64,000 nucleotides of DNA from Silvanigrella aquatica (GTDB lineage: Bacteria; Bdellovibrionota_B; Oligoflexia; Silvanigrellales; Silvanigrellaceae), in NCBI RefSeq assembly GCF_001907975.1, contig NZ_CP017834.1:2219345-2283344 (forward strand), read 5' to 3'. The translations under genes and the position numbers were made by a program. Positions 34,451 to 43,675 of this stretch are shown here, in pieces. The notes under the pieces are model-generated. The model did not search any database. It had not been told where the DNA came from and saw only the letters and a list, made by a program, of their open reading frames with translations. Position 1 is the stretch's first letter. Each line of letters starts with the position of its first letter.

Positions 34451-35245
34451 TTAACAACACTTCATACACAAATCATAAAAATCTTTTGGAACGAGACTAG
34501 CACCACCAACTAAGCCGCCATCAACATCGGGACAAGAAATAAATTCATGAATATTATTTAATTTTACGCTCCCACCATAAATTATTTTTAATTTCTCGCT
34601 TGTTTCCTTATTAAAACAATTCGATAAAACTTCACGGATAAACGCATGAGCTTCCTGAGCTTCTACAGAAGTGGCTGCTTTTCCTGTTCCAATTGCCCAA
34701 ACGGGTTCATAGGCAATAGAGAGCAGAGGACGTAAGGGATCGGCTCCTAATATTTCACTGGCATGCTTAATTCCTGAAGCTTGAATTGCTTTTTCAATTT
34801 GCTGTTTAAGAATTTCTTTGAGTTGGCCTTTTTCGCGTTGCTCAAGAGTTTCTCCTACGCAAAGTACGGCTTTCATCCCGGCACCAATGAGAGCTCCTAC
34901 ACGAGCTCCAGCTGTTTCGTTAGTCTCACCAAACATTTGCCTGCGTTCACTATGTGCCACTAAGCTCCCGGAGACTCCCATGCTTTTCAGCATGGGAGCA
35001 GAAACTTCACCCGTAAAAGCACCTTCTGGAGCCCAATGTGAATTTTGCGCATAAAGAGTCACTGAATTTTGAGTTTTTCGTACTAAATCAGCAAGAAAAA
35101 CGCTAGGTGCCGCAATTCCTACTTCAATATTATGAGCTTGACTTGCGATTAAATTTGAAAAATCTGAGAAATCAGAACTAGCGGAAGTGGCATTTTTAAA
35201 CATTTTCCAATTGCCAATAACTAATTTTTTTCTTGCTGATGACAT
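34451..35245 (-). CDS. tpiA: Triosephosphate isomerase
   Basis: 264 residues. GNWKMFKN (Asn/Lys substrate residues), VAHSERRQMFGE (catalytic His/Ser), AYEPVWAIGTGKAA (catalytic Glu, hinged loop) and YGGSV. Interconverts glyceraldehyde-3-phosphate and DHAP. ATG at 35245 follows GGAGG; ATG at 35284 lacks a site. It follows pgk on the same strand, a normal arrangement. Confidence 0.97.
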   Translation of the reverse strand: MSSARKKLVIGNWKMFKNATSASSDFSDFSNLIASQAHNIEVGIAAPSVFLADLVRKTQNSVTLYAQNSHWAPEGAFTGEVSAPMLKSMGVSGSLVAHSERRQMFGETNETAGARVGALIGAGMKAVLCVGETLEQREKGQLKEILKQQIEKAIQASGIKHASEILGADPLRPLLSIAYEPVWAIGTGKAATSVEAQEAHAFIREVLSNCFNKETSEKLKIIYGGSVKLNNIHEFISCPDVDGGLVGGASLVPKDFYDLCMKCC

Positions 35246-35365
35246 GTTACGATCCTCCGTGAAAAAACTCAAATATATTTCCAATTAATTCTGGTACTTC
35301 TTCAATAAGTTCAAATAAATCAAAAACAGATTTTGTACATTCAAACTTAAAATTATCAGAATTTG

Positions 35366-36574
35366 TTACTTTAGCCTCAGCACACGAATTCCAGGCAATT
35401 CCTTTCCTTCTAATAATTCCATGCTGGCACCACCACCTGTAGAAACGTGAGTGACTTTATCCTGTAAGTTAAATTTTGCGATAGCTGCTGCAGAATCTCC
35501 GCCACCAACAATTGTTGTTCCTGAGCAATGTGCCATAGCTTCTGCTACAGCGCGTGTTCCTTTTGCAAAGGCTTCAAATTCAAAGACGCCCATAGGGCCA
35601 TTCCAAACAACCACTTTGCTATTTTCAATAACTTTTGCAAAAACTTTTGCAGAATGTTCGCCAATATCTAGCCCCATTAATCCATCAGGTATTTCTGAGG
35701 ATTGAACAACAACGGGGATGACATTTTCAGAAAACTCAGCACCACAAAGATGATCTTCAGGCAAATAAATTTTTACATTTCTTCTTTCTGCTGCTTTAAA
35801 TATTTCTTCAACCAAAGGAAGTTTATCAATCTCGACGCGAGAATTTCCTACATTTTTCCCTTTATATTTTAAAAATGTATATGCCATAGCACCACCAATA
35901 ATCATATTATTAGCAATGGTTGTAAATTTACGTAAAATTTCAATTTTGTCTGAAACTTTAGAACCACCAAAAATAGCGGTAACAGGTGCTTTAGGCGCAC
36001 GGAATGCTTCTTCCAAAAATTGCATTTCCTTGGCAATGAGAAATCCGGCGGCTCTTTTTTCAATGGGAAAGCATTCTGCAGCTGCAAAAATAGAAGCATC
36101 GGCTCTATGGCATGTGCCAAAGGCATCATTCACATAAAACTCAGCATGTTGAGAAAGTTTTTTGGCAAAACTCTCATCGCCTGCCTGCTCTTCTTTATGA
36201 AAGCGCAAATTTTCTAGCAAAATGATTTGACCAGGTTTTAAATCATAAACTATTTTTCCAAAGCCATCTTCAATAAAATCATGAGAAAGTATAACTTCAA
36301 TATCTAATAATTCAGCCAAGGCTGCTCCCACGGGAGTCATGGAAAATTCTTCTTCATAGCCCGCTCCTTTAGGACGTCCTAAATGAGAACAGGCAACGAT
36401 TTTTGCATTTTTTTCAAGCAACCATTTTAACGTAGGAAGTGCTGCTTTAATACGTGTTTTATCAGATATTTTTCCTTTTTTAATCGGAACATTTAAGTCA
36501 AGCCTTAAAAAGACAACAGGCTGAGAATTTGGAGCAAAAGAGAGATCTTCTAAAGTACGAATGCGATTTGCCAT
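35366..36574 (-). CDS. pgk: Phosphoglycerate kinase
   Basis: 402 residues. RLDLNVPIKKGKISDKTRIKA substrate segment (in part), CSHLGRPKG, FGTCHRADAS, IIGGAMAYTFL and the GGGDSAAA ATP-site Gly motif are intact. Transfers phosphate from 1,3-bisphosphoglycerate to ADP. ATG at 36574 with AAAGGAAC upstream; the longer frame to 36646 lacks a site. Followed by tpiA after a 120-base gap; gap is not in the window. Confidence 0.97.
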   Translation of the reverse strand: MANRIRTLEDLSFAPNSQPVVFLRLDLNVPIKKGKISDKTRIKAALPTLKWLLEKNAKIVACSHLGRPKGAGYEEEFSMTPVGAALAELLDIEVILSHDFIEDGFGKIVYDLKPGQIILLENLRFHKEEQAGDESFAKKLSQHAEFYVNDAFGTCHRADASIFAAAECFPIEKRAAGFLIAKEMQFLEEAFRAPKAPVTAIFGGSKVSDKIEILRKFTTIANNMIIGGAMAYTFLKYKGKNVGNSRVEIDKLPLVEEIFKAAERRNVKIYLPEDHLCGAEFSENVIPVVVQSSEIPDGLMGLDIGEHSAKVFAKVIENSKVVVWNGPMGVFEFEAFAKGTRAVAEAMAHCSGTTIVGGGDSAAAIAKFNLQDKVTHVSTGGGASMELLEGKELPGIRVLRLK

Positions 36575-36736
36575 GGGTGTTCCTTTCACCAGTAACGGAA
36601 TCTCAAAAACATGGGGAAGTAAAGATCTGTTGAAGTATTTTGTCAAATAGTTGTGAAAATACCTATGCTATGAGAAAACATTTAAATACAAAGGAGATGT
36701 TTTTCTCTGAATTTAACCTCAAAAGGAGGATATCTA

Positions 36737-37843
36737 TTGAAAACCGAATATATTGAAAAAAAACAAGATATTTATTCCATAATATTGTGTGGTGGATCAG
36801 GCACACGTCTTTGGCCACTTTCCAGGAAATCATTTCCAAAACAGTTTTTATCCTTAGGCGCAAATAATAAATCTTTGCTGCAACTTTCTATCGAGAGAAT
36901 CAAAAATATTTCACACCCTAAAAACAGATGGATTGTCACCGCAAAAGGCCAAGAAGAACTCTGTTCAAAACAAGTGGGGCAAAATGTCTCTCGCGTACTT
37001 GTTGAGCCTGAAGCACGCAATACTGCTCCTGCTATCGCTCTTGCAGCATGGCAACTGATGAAAGAAAATCCGGAATCCATTATGGTTATTCTTTCCTCCG
37101 ATCACTCCATCCAAAATGTCCGATCGTTTGAACAAACAATTTACGATGCCATTAAACTTGCCGAACAAAATTTTTTCGTCACCATTGGCATTCAACCAAC
37201 CTATCCTGCTACAGGTTTTGGTTATATTGAACAAGGTCTTCCTCTTGATAGCGAAGGCAGTATTTTATCACCACAAAAATTAGCAGAAGTTCCTGCAACA
37301 GCTTATAGCGTTCGCAGTTTCCGAGAAAAACCGACACAAACCGCAGCGGAACAGTTTTTAAGAACTCAAAAATATCTATGGAATGCGGGTATTTTTGTGT
37401 GGAAAACAAAGACATTTTGGAATGCTTTTTCTCATATTCAGCCTGAAATAACTTCCTTAATTGAAAAAACAAATTCCGAGAATATTGGCGAAATTTATGC
37501 CCAAATTGAAAATTCACCTATAGATATTGCTTTCATCGAACAAACAAGCCATGTTGCTTGCGTTCCGGCTAACTTTGATTGGAATGATGTGGGTTCTTGG
37601 TCGGCTGTGCGTGAGTGTTTTGAACAGGATAACAATGGAAATACGGTATCAGGCGATATTTTTGTTCATGAAACAAAAAATAGTGTCATCCATACTACGG
37701 GTCCCTTTGTCTCAGTCATAGGTATGGAAAATGTTGCCGTTATTGCTACAAATGATGCTGTTTTAGTCATGCCTCTGTCTCGCAGCCAAGAAGTTAAAAA
37801 AACCATTCAACATCTGGAATTGAAAAATCCAAAGTTACTTTAG
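36737..37843 (+). CDS. manC: Mannose-1-phosphate guanylyltransferase
   Basis: 368 residues. SIILCGGSGTRLWPLSRKSFPKQFLSL nucleotide-binding motif (in part), LSSDHSI metal site, REKPT and WNAGIFVWK sugar-binding motif. Makes GDP-mannose for surface polysaccharide or glycoconjugates. There is no C-terminal phosphomannose-isomerase extension of the bifunctional form. TTG start with a near-perfect AAAAGGAGG seven bases upstream, suggesting strong translation. Confidence 0.9.
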   Translation: MKTEYIEKKQDIYSIILCGGSGTRLWPLSRKSFPKQFLSLGANNKSLLQLSIERIKNISHPKNRWIVTAKGQEELCSKQVGQNVSRVLVEPEARNTAPAIALAAWQLMKENPESIMVILSSDHSIQNVRSFEQTIYDAIKLAEQNFFVTIGIQPTYPATGFGYIEQGLPLDSEGSILSPQKLAEVPATAYSVRSFREKPTQTAAEQFLRTQKYLWNAGIFVWKTKTFWNAFSHIQPEITSLIEKTNSENIGEIYAQIENSPIDIAFIEQTSHVACVPANFDWNDVGSWSAVRECFEQDNNGNTVSGDIFVHETKNSVIHTTGPFVSVIGMENVAVIATNDAVLVMPLSRSQEVKKTIQHLELKNPKLL

Positions 37844-37872
37844 TTATTTCATTATTTATGTCTGGGGATCAT

Positions 37873-38925
37873 ATGAGCAAAATATTACTCGAAGCGGCAC
37901 TAGGTAAAAAAACAAATAAAATTCCTTTATGGCTCATGCGTCAAGCAGGACGTTACCTTCCCGAATATCGAGACATTCGACAAAAACATAGCACTCTAGA
38001 AATGTTTAAAACACCCTCTATCGCAGCAGAAATAACGTTACAACCCTTAAAAAGATTTCAGCTTGATGGGGCAATTATTTATGCAGATATTCTTCTCATT
38101 CCTGATGCTATGGGTCTAAATTTATCCTTTGTTGAAAAAGAAGGCCCCCGTTTTGGAAAAACAATCCGCTCTTCTTCCGATTTAAGTCAAATTCTTAAAG
38201 ATTTTGAAAATCCATTAAATGTGGTTGAAAAATTAAGTTACGTTGGTGAGACTATTGAAAGAGTTAAAGGAAGCTTATCTCCTGAAACAACTCTTTTAGG
38301 ATTTGCCGGCGCTCCTTTTACAGTCGCAAGTTATATGATTGAAGGTGGCAGTGGAACAAAAGGTGATTTTTTTGAAACCAAAAAGCTCATGTTTCGAGAA
38401 CCCGAAACTTTTCATCGCCTGATGATGACTTTAACTTCTGCGACCATTGAATATCTTAAGATGCAAATTCACGCCGGAGCCGAAGTTATTCAGCTCTTTG
38501 AAAGTTGGTCTAGCGCTTTAAGCCCACAACAATACCGTGAATATTGCTATCCTTATTCAAAAGTTATTGTTGATGAAATTAAAAAATATGCCCCTGTTAT
38601 CAAATTCTTTGGTCAAGGAGCCACCTTAACAGCTGAAACATTAAGCATTAATCCAAATGTATATAGCGTTGATTGGCGACAAGATCTTTCCTTTGCTTCA
38701 AAACTGTTTGAAGATTCTAAAATCGCGCTACAAGGCAATCTCGATCCTTTATTACTTTATGCTCCACAAAAATTGTTAGAGCAAAAACTTGAAGAATGCT
38801 TAAAAGTAGGTTCAGCCCATCCACATGGATATATATTTAATTTAGGACATGGCTGCACTCAAAATACTCCAATTGAAAATGTCGATTTCCTTGTTAAATA
38901 TGTAAATAATTATAAAATTTCTTAA
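37873..38925 (+). CDS. hemE: Uroporphyrinogen decarboxylase
   Basis: 350 residues. Signature PLWLMRQAGRYLPEYR at the N-terminus and GFAGAPFTVASYMIEGG; the conserved DWR motif follows later. Removes four carboxyls from uroporphyrinogen III in haem synthesis. ATG at 37873 has GGGGAT five bases ahead, preferred over ATG 37858. No other hem gene nearby. An inverted repeat follows at 38931. Confidence 0.95.
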   Translation: MSKILLEAALGKKTNKIPLWLMRQAGRYLPEYRDIRQKHSTLEMFKTPSIAAEITLQPLKRFQLDGAIIYADILLIPDAMGLNLSFVEKEGPRFGKTIRSSSDLSQILKDFENPLNVVEKLSYVGETIERVKGSLSPETTLLGFAGAPFTVASYMIEGGSGTKGDFFETKKLMFREPETFHRLMMTLTSATIEYLKMQIHAGAEVIQLFESWSSALSPQQYREYCYPYSKVIVDEIKKYAPVIKFFGQGATLTAETLSINPNVYSVDWRQDLSFASKLFEDSKIALQGNLDPLLLYAPQKLLEQKLEECLKVGSAHPHGYIFNLGHGCTQNTPIENVDFLVKYVNNYKIS

Positions 38926-38930
38926 AAAAT

Positions 38931-38961
38931 TTCTCGTGATTATATATTTATTTCACGAGAA
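38931..38961. terminator. Inverted repeat after hemE, probable terminator
   Basis: TTCTCGTGA (38931-38939) and TCACGAGAA (38953-38961) pair over a 13-base loop. Downstream sequence is AT-rich without a clean T-run. Confidence 0.5.
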
Positions 38962-39088
38962 TCAAATTCTATTTATTTTAAAATTAAAAAATTAAAATTC
39001 AACATATTTTTAAATCTCATGATAAGATAATATATTGGAATAATCCGCAAATTGAATTTTTGCGTATTTAATAAGAAAGGTTTTTTCA

Positions 39089-40903
39089 ATGTCAAATACA
39101 CAATCTATTAAAAAAAGAAATGAAATACCAACAGAAGAAACATGGGATTTAAGCGATTTATTCCTTAATTTTCAAGACTGGGAAAAAAAATTTGCTGCCT
39201 TGCCCGAAGAAAAAAATGTTGAAGAAATCATTCATAAAAACTTCAAAAATAAACTCTCGCAATCTCCACAAATTTTATTAGAGTGCTTTCAATATCGCGA
39301 AAAACTAAGTCGGACACTTGAAAATCTTTTTGTCTATGCCTCTTTGCGCAGCACCGAAGATACCGCAAACAATATTGCGACAGAAGCTGTTGGTAAAATT
39401 GAAAATAAAATGGCTTCATTGACTTCAAAATTCGCTTTTATGAATCCAGAAATTCTTGCTATACCCAATTTAGAAGATTGGATTCAAAAAAATCCCCTAA
39501 AAACTTATAAATTTAATTTAAGCGAATTAATTCGCAGTAAAAAACATATTTTAACTGAAAAAGAAGAAGCTCTATTAGCACGAATTTCTGTTCCCTTAAA
39601 AACCTTTGATGAAATACATGGAAAGTGGAATAATGCCGATTTAAAATTTTTACCTGCAATCGATTCACAAGGCCATTCACACCTTGTTTCAAATTCAAGA
39701 TTATCTTTGAATTTACAATCAAAAGATAGAACTTTGCGGAAAAACACAGCAGATTCCTATTACACAGAAATTGCAAAATGGCGCAATACCATCACATCAA
39801 ATTATTATGGCAATATGATTTCTGGTTCAAGTATTGCTAAAATTAGAAATTTTTCAGGATATTTAGAAGGCGAACTTTTTGATGACAATATTCCCATTGA
39901 ATTATATGATGGTTTAATATCTGAAGTGAAAAAAAATATTCATTTATTACATCGCAGTATGAAACTGAGAAAAAAACTTTTAAAAATAGATTCTGTGTTT
40001 CCTTATGACAGATCTGTTTCTTTATATGAAAGCAAAAAAGAAACAACTTTTACCTGGGAAGAAGGAAGAGATCTTGTATTGAAAGCAATTTCACCTTTAG
40101 GAGAAGAATATGTTGAGATAGCTTCTAAAGGTTTAAAAGAACAGCGCTGGATAGATAGAGCCGAAAATGAAGGAAAAAGATCCGGTGCTTTTTCATGGGG
40201 AACTTTTGACTCACGTCCTTATATGCTGCAAACATGGAATGGTACCTTAGGAGATGTTTATACATTGGCTCATGAACTAGGTCACTCCATGCACACTTAC
40301 TATAGTAACAAGAATCAGCCCTATCATAACGCACATTACACTATTTTTGTTGCCGAAGTGGCAAGCACATTAAATGAGGCTTTCTTGAGCAAATATATAA
40401 TGACTCATATGAAAGGAACCGATTTAGCAAAATCAGTATTATCAGAAAACGTCGAAAACTTTGAAGGAACAGTTTTGCGACAAACATTATTTGCTGCCTT
40501 TGAACGTGAAGCGGCAAAAATTGTTGATCAAGATGAGACCTTTACTCCTGAAAAACTTGAAAATATATATTATGATTTAAATAAAATATGGTACGGCGAA
40601 GCATCCTCTTATCCTGAGTTTGTAAAATATGAATGGATGCGTATTCCGCACTTTTATTCTGCTTTTTATGTGTATAAATATGCTACCAGTTATTGTGCAT
40701 CTTTAGCTTTAGCAGAAGCCTTTTCTTCTAATGAAAAGAAAGCACAGGAACAAGTATTTAAATTACTTAAAGCCGGCGGTTCTAAATCTCCGTTGGATAT
40801 TTTAAAAGACGCAGGAATTGATTTCCTAACCCCGCATCCTGTTGCCAATGCTTTTGAAAATTACAAGAAAAATATTCAAATGGCAGAAGAGGAACTTTCG
40901 TAA
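39089..40903 (+). CDS. pepF: Oligoendopeptidase F
   Basis: 604 residues, M3B zinc metallopeptidase. HELGHSMH near residue 395 with the third ligand Glu in AEVASTLNEAF. Y..(S/A)..Y and SYCASLALAE..., HFYSAFYVYKYATS motifs conserved. Cytoplasmic hydrolysis of short peptides. ATG with AAAGG about ten bases upstream. YoaK follows three bases later. Confidence 0.95.
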   Translation: MSNTQSIKKRNEIPTEETWDLSDLFLNFQDWEKKFAALPEEKNVEEIIHKNFKNKLSQSPQILLECFQYREKLSRTLENLFVYASLRSTEDTANNIATEAVGKIENKMASLTSKFAFMNPEILAIPNLEDWIQKNPLKTYKFNLSELIRSKKHILTEKEEALLARISVPLKTFDEIHGKWNNADLKFLPAIDSQGHSHLVSNSRLSLNLQSKDRTLRKNTADSYYTEIAKWRNTITSNYYGNMISGSSIAKIRNFSGYLEGELFDDNIPIELYDGLISEVKKNIHLLHRSMKLRKKLLKIDSVFPYDRSVSLYESKKETTFTWEEGRDLVLKAISPLGEEYVEIASKGLKEQRWIDRAENEGKRSGAFSWGTFDSRPYMLQTWNGTLGDVYTLAHELGHSMHTYYSNKNQPYHNAHYTIFVAEVASTLNEAFLSKYIMTHMKGTDLAKSVLSENVENFEGTVLRQTLFAAFEREAAKIVDQDETFTPEKLENIYYDLNKIWYGEASSYPEFVKYEWMRIPHFYSAFYVYKYATSYCASLALAEAFSSNEKKAQEQVFKLLKAGGSKSPLDILKDAGIDFLTPHPVANAFENYKKNIQMAEEELS

Positions 40904-40906
40904 TTT

Positions 40907-41764
40907 ATGAATTTCCATTTCCCTTCCACGGGAACAACAAAAGCTATCATATTTAGTTTTTCAAGAAAGTTAGGTCTCGGATCTATTTTGGCTTTTGTTG
41001 CCGGACTTGTGAATTCCGTAGGTTTTTTAGGTTTTGGTCAATTTGTTTCCCATGTTTCAGGACATGCCACTTTTGCTGCTGTTGCTTATTCCAAGCATTA
41101 TTATTTATTAGCCCTCACCTCATTTAGCGCTTTATTTTTCTTTATTTTAGGAGCAAGTTTAACAGCTCTTTTAATGAAGGGAAAAACCATTGAAGATGTG
41201 AATGTTTCTGTATCGTTACCTTTATTTTTAGAAGCCATTCTTCTTACCTACGTTACATTTGGTACAATATATTACTCTGACTTACAGCTCACATATGACT
41301 CTTATGGACATGCTAATTATTATTTTGTTTTAAGTTTTGCCATGGGGCTACAAAATGCGGTGTTACGTAAAAAACAAGGAGCCCATGTCCGTACCACTCA
41401 CATGACAGGAACGGCCACAGATATCGGTGTTGCTTTAGGCAGCGCTCTAGTGTGGGGAATCCGCTCCCTTTATGAACATATTCGCCTATGGAAAAACAAA
41501 GAAGATATGCTCCATGCAGGTATTGTGCTTGTCGACTCCATAAAGGTAGTTTATACAAAATCCAGAGTAGAACGCCTTTTCCTGCACGTGATTACATTGG
41601 TTTCTTTTGGTGTTGGAGCAGTTTTAGGGACATTTGGTTTTTTGAATTATCATTTCATAATTCTAATTCTACCAATCGTTATCTTATTTATTATCTCAAC
41701 ATTTGAAGTGGTAAATCGACGTCGGAAAATACAAATTGAGATGAATAAAAATGAAAGAAAATAA
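40907..41764 (+). CDS. YoaK family (DUF1275) membrane protein
   Basis: 285 residues, about six hydrophobic spans. AFVAGLVNSVGFLGFGQFVSHVSGHATF and GLQNAVLRKKQGAHVRTTHMTGTATDIG are the two DUF1275 hallmarks (quoted in part). Integral inner-membrane protein of unknown transport role. ATG with GAGGAA upstream. Overlaps punA by 14 bases, so coupled to it. Confidence 0.85.
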   Translation: MNFHFPSTGTTKAIIFSFSRKLGLGSILAFVAGLVNSVGFLGFGQFVSHVSGHATFAAVAYSKHYYLLALTSFSALFFFILGASLTALLMKGKTIEDVNVSVSLPLFLEAILLTYVTFGTIYYSDLQLTYDSYGHANYYFVLSFAMGLQNAVLRKKQGAHVRTTHMTGTATDIGVALGSALVWGIRSLYEHIRLWKNKEDMLHAGIVLVDSIKVVYTKSRVERLFLHVITLVSFGVGAVLGTFGFLNYHFIILILPIVILFIISTFEVVNRRRKIQIEMNKNERK

Positions 41765-42611
41765 ATATAGTCAAAGAGTAAATCAAAGCGTGGCTTTTTT
41801 AAAGCAATGGCACCAAAGTGTTCCTGAAATTGCCATTGTCTTGGGCTCGGGACTTTCCGAAGCTATTCCTGGTATTTCTGAAATGAAATCGGTAAATTAT
41901 TCTGACATTCCCGGCTTTAAAGGCTCTACTGTACCTGGTCATAACGGCTCTCTGAGAGTCGGCTCTATTTCTGCATCCCTACCCAACGGGACAAATAAAA
42001 CTCGAGAATTCGCATTCTTACAAGGAAGAAACCACGCCTATGAAGGAAATGATGCGGGGGAGGTCGTGCACAATATCCGCAGCCTGATCACTTGGGGTGT
42101 TAAAGGAATTATATTGACAAATGCGGCAGGCTGTCTCAATACAGAGTGGGAATTGGGTAAAATGATGATCTTAACCGATCATATTAATGCTACAGGAATG
42201 AGCCCCCTGAATGCGGAATATGGCGAAAGTTTTGGAGCACGATTTGTCGATCTTTCCGATGCCTATAATTTAGAATGGCGCAAGCATTTTCAAGAAACAG
42301 CACAAGCATTAAATCAAACAATTTATAGCGGTGTTTACTATGGTGTACTAGGTTCTCACTATGAAACTCCTTCTGAAATTAGAATGATGAAAACTGTAGG
42401 TGCCGATGCCGTTGGCATGAGTACCGTTCTTGAAACCATTGCGGCACGACAAATGAAAGCAAAAGTTGTTGGAATCAGTTGCTTCACGAATTATGGTGCG
42501 GGACTTAAAAAAGAAATTCTCGATCATTCTGACGTTATGAATATGAGTTCCCGTTTTTCACACGACATGGCAAACGTTATCCTAAAAACCGCTGTTACCC
42601 TTGAAGTTTAG
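41751..42611 (+). CDS. punA: Purine nucleoside phosphorylase (PNP-I type)
   Basis: 286 residues. AIVLGSGLSEAI phosphate loop, GRNHAYEGN, TNAAGCLN, and the GVYYGVLGSHYETPSEIRMMKTVGADAVGMSTV base-binding region (in part), all typical of trimeric PNP. Cleaves guanosine/inosine to base and ribose-1-phosphate. Sits right before hpt, which returns the base to the nucleotide pool: a purine-salvage pair. Confidence 0.92.
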   Translation: MKENKYSQRVNQSVAFLKQWHQSVPEIAIVLGSGLSEAIPGISEMKSVNYSDIPGFKGSTVPGHNGSLRVGSISASLPNGTNKTREFAFLQGRNHAYEGNDAGEVVHNIRSLITWGVKGIILTNAAGCLNTEWELGKMMILTDHINATGMSPLNAEYGESFGARFVDLSDAYNLEWRKHFQETAQALNQTIYSGVYYGVLGSHYETPSEIRMMKTVGADAVGMSTVLETIAARQMKAKVVGISCFTNYGAGLKKEILDHSDVMNMSSRFSHDMANVILKTAVTLEV

Positions 42612-42638
42612 TTACTGCACGACTGGAGTATTTTAATA

Positions 42639-43184
42639 ATGCAAATTAATGTGAATAATAATTTAATGAATGTTGGTGTTTTATTTAGTGAATTAGACAT
42701 AAAAGAACGTACCAAAATCATTGCTCAGCAAATAAACAAAGATTATGGTACTAACGAAACACTCGTTGTGCTTATTGTTTTACATGGTGCCTTAATTTTT
42801 GGAGCAGATTTAGTCAGAAATCTCGAAATGCCAACTGAAATTGAAACCATTCGTATTAAAAGTTATGAGGGTACAGCCAGTACGGGAAAAATTAATCTTG
42901 TAACTCCATTACCAACTTCTTTGGCTGGAAAACACGTTCTCATTGTAGAAGACATTGTCGACACAGGCCGCTCCATCCATTTTCTTTTGAATGAATTGGC
43001 AAAATCAGAAGCAATTTCCTTAAAAGTTTGCTCTCTACTCGATAAACCAGAAGCACACGAATTTCCGGTCAAAGCAGACTATGTTGGTTTTACCATTTCG
43101 AAAAATTTTGTCATAGGCTATGGCCTCGATCTCAATGGTAAATACAGAAACCTCCCCTATATCGCGAACCTCACAAAAGCTTAA
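42639..43184 (+). CDS. hpt: Hypoxanthine phosphoribosyltransferase
   Basis: 181 residues. PRPP-binding motif VLIVEDIVDTGRSI, LHGALIFGADLVR loop and VGFTISKNFVIGYGLDLNGKYRNLPY C-terminal (in part) are typical. Turns hypoxanthine/guanine plus PRPP into IMP/GMP. Begins 27 bases after punA, same operon. Followed by a stem of 13 bp at 43216. Confidence 0.95.
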   Translation: MQINVNNNLMNVGVLFSELDIKERTKIIAQQINKDYGTNETLVVLIVLHGALIFGADLVRNLEMPTEIETIRIKSYEGTASTGKINLVTPLPTSLAGKHVLIVEDIVDTGRSIHFLLNELAKSEAISLKVCSLLDKPEAHEFPVKADYVGFTISKNFVIGYGLDLNGKYRNLPYIANLTKA

Positions 43185-43215
43185 TTTATTCAAACGTCAA
43201 ATTCATGACTCCTAT

Positions 43216-43255
43216 CCCCTCTTTTTTTTTCACATAGGGAATAAAAAAAGAGGGG
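43216..43255. terminator. 13-bp hairpin after hpt
   Basis: CCCCTCTTTTTTT (43216-43228) pairs with AAAAAAAGAGGGG (43243-43255). No T-run follows the right arm, so termination efficiency on the plus strand is uncertain. Confidence 0.6.
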
Positions 43256-43322
43256 CTGAAGTTTTAATATATGAGAGCCTCCAAATAAAAAATTCTTCAT
43301 TCGATGAAGGTTTGCAGGTGAC

Positions 43323-43365
43323 TCAAAAATTTTTGAATTTCATCCGTTGGCTTTTTAGCCCGGAT
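43323..43365 (+). promoter_or_regulatory. Leader structures before Lys-rich exported protein
   Basis: TCAAAAATTTTTGA (43323-43336) is a perfect 14-base palindrome. ATCCG-N2-GGCT-TTTT-AGCC-CGGAT (43342-43365) folds just upstream of AAAGGGAG (43366-43373), so it could influence access to the ribosome site. Confidence 0.4.
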
Positions 43366-43380
43366 AAAGGGAGTATATTT

Positions 43381-43590
43381 ATGAAACTGATTCCAGCTTT
43401 ATTATCATCAGCTCTTCTATTTTCCGTAACTGCTCCATCATTTGCACAATCCATGCAACCTTCATCTGGCACACCTACTGCACAAGCGGCTCCAGCGCCT
43501 GAGCAAGGTGCCCCTAAGAAGGAAAAGAAAATGAAGAAAGAAAAGAAAAGTAAAAAGAAGGCAATGAAAAAAGAAGGTGAAGCAAAATAA
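43381..43590 (+). CDS. Small exported Lys-rich protein
   Basis: 69 residues. ATG at 43381 with AAAGGGAG upstream; the longer frame starting in hpt is not supported. Signal peptide (cleavage near PSFA, residue 22), then Pro/Ala/Gln stretch and a C-terminal basic block of KKEKK-type repeats. No family. May bind DNA, polyanions or LPS once exported; pure inference. A clear terminator follows at 43618. Confidence 0.65.
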   Translation: MKLIPALLSSALLFSVTAPSFAQSMQPSSGTPTAQAAPAPEQGAPKKEKKMKKEKKSKKKAMKKEGEAK

Positions 43591-43617
43591 TTTTGTTACC
43601 TTGCACTTTAAAAATAG

Positions 43618-43654
43618 AAAAAAAGTCTACATAATAAATGTAGGCTTTTTTTTT
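43618..43654 (+). terminator. Rho-independent terminator
   Basis: CTACAT/ATGTAG core extended by G-C, G-U and A-T pairs (43618-43632 with 43638-43652) and ended by nine T. Confidence 0.88.
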
Positions 43655-43675
43655 ATCATAATTTGAAGGTGCAAA

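Noticed and set aside
35246..35365. Open frame between pgk and tpiA on the minus strand
   Set aside because: The frame runs through the 120-base gap but has no start codon or ribosome site of its own; likely untranslated spacer.
43120..43380. 5' extension of the Lys-rich protein into hpt
   Set aside because: No ribosome site, overlaps hpt in another frame, and the ATG at 43381 gives a perfect signal peptide start.
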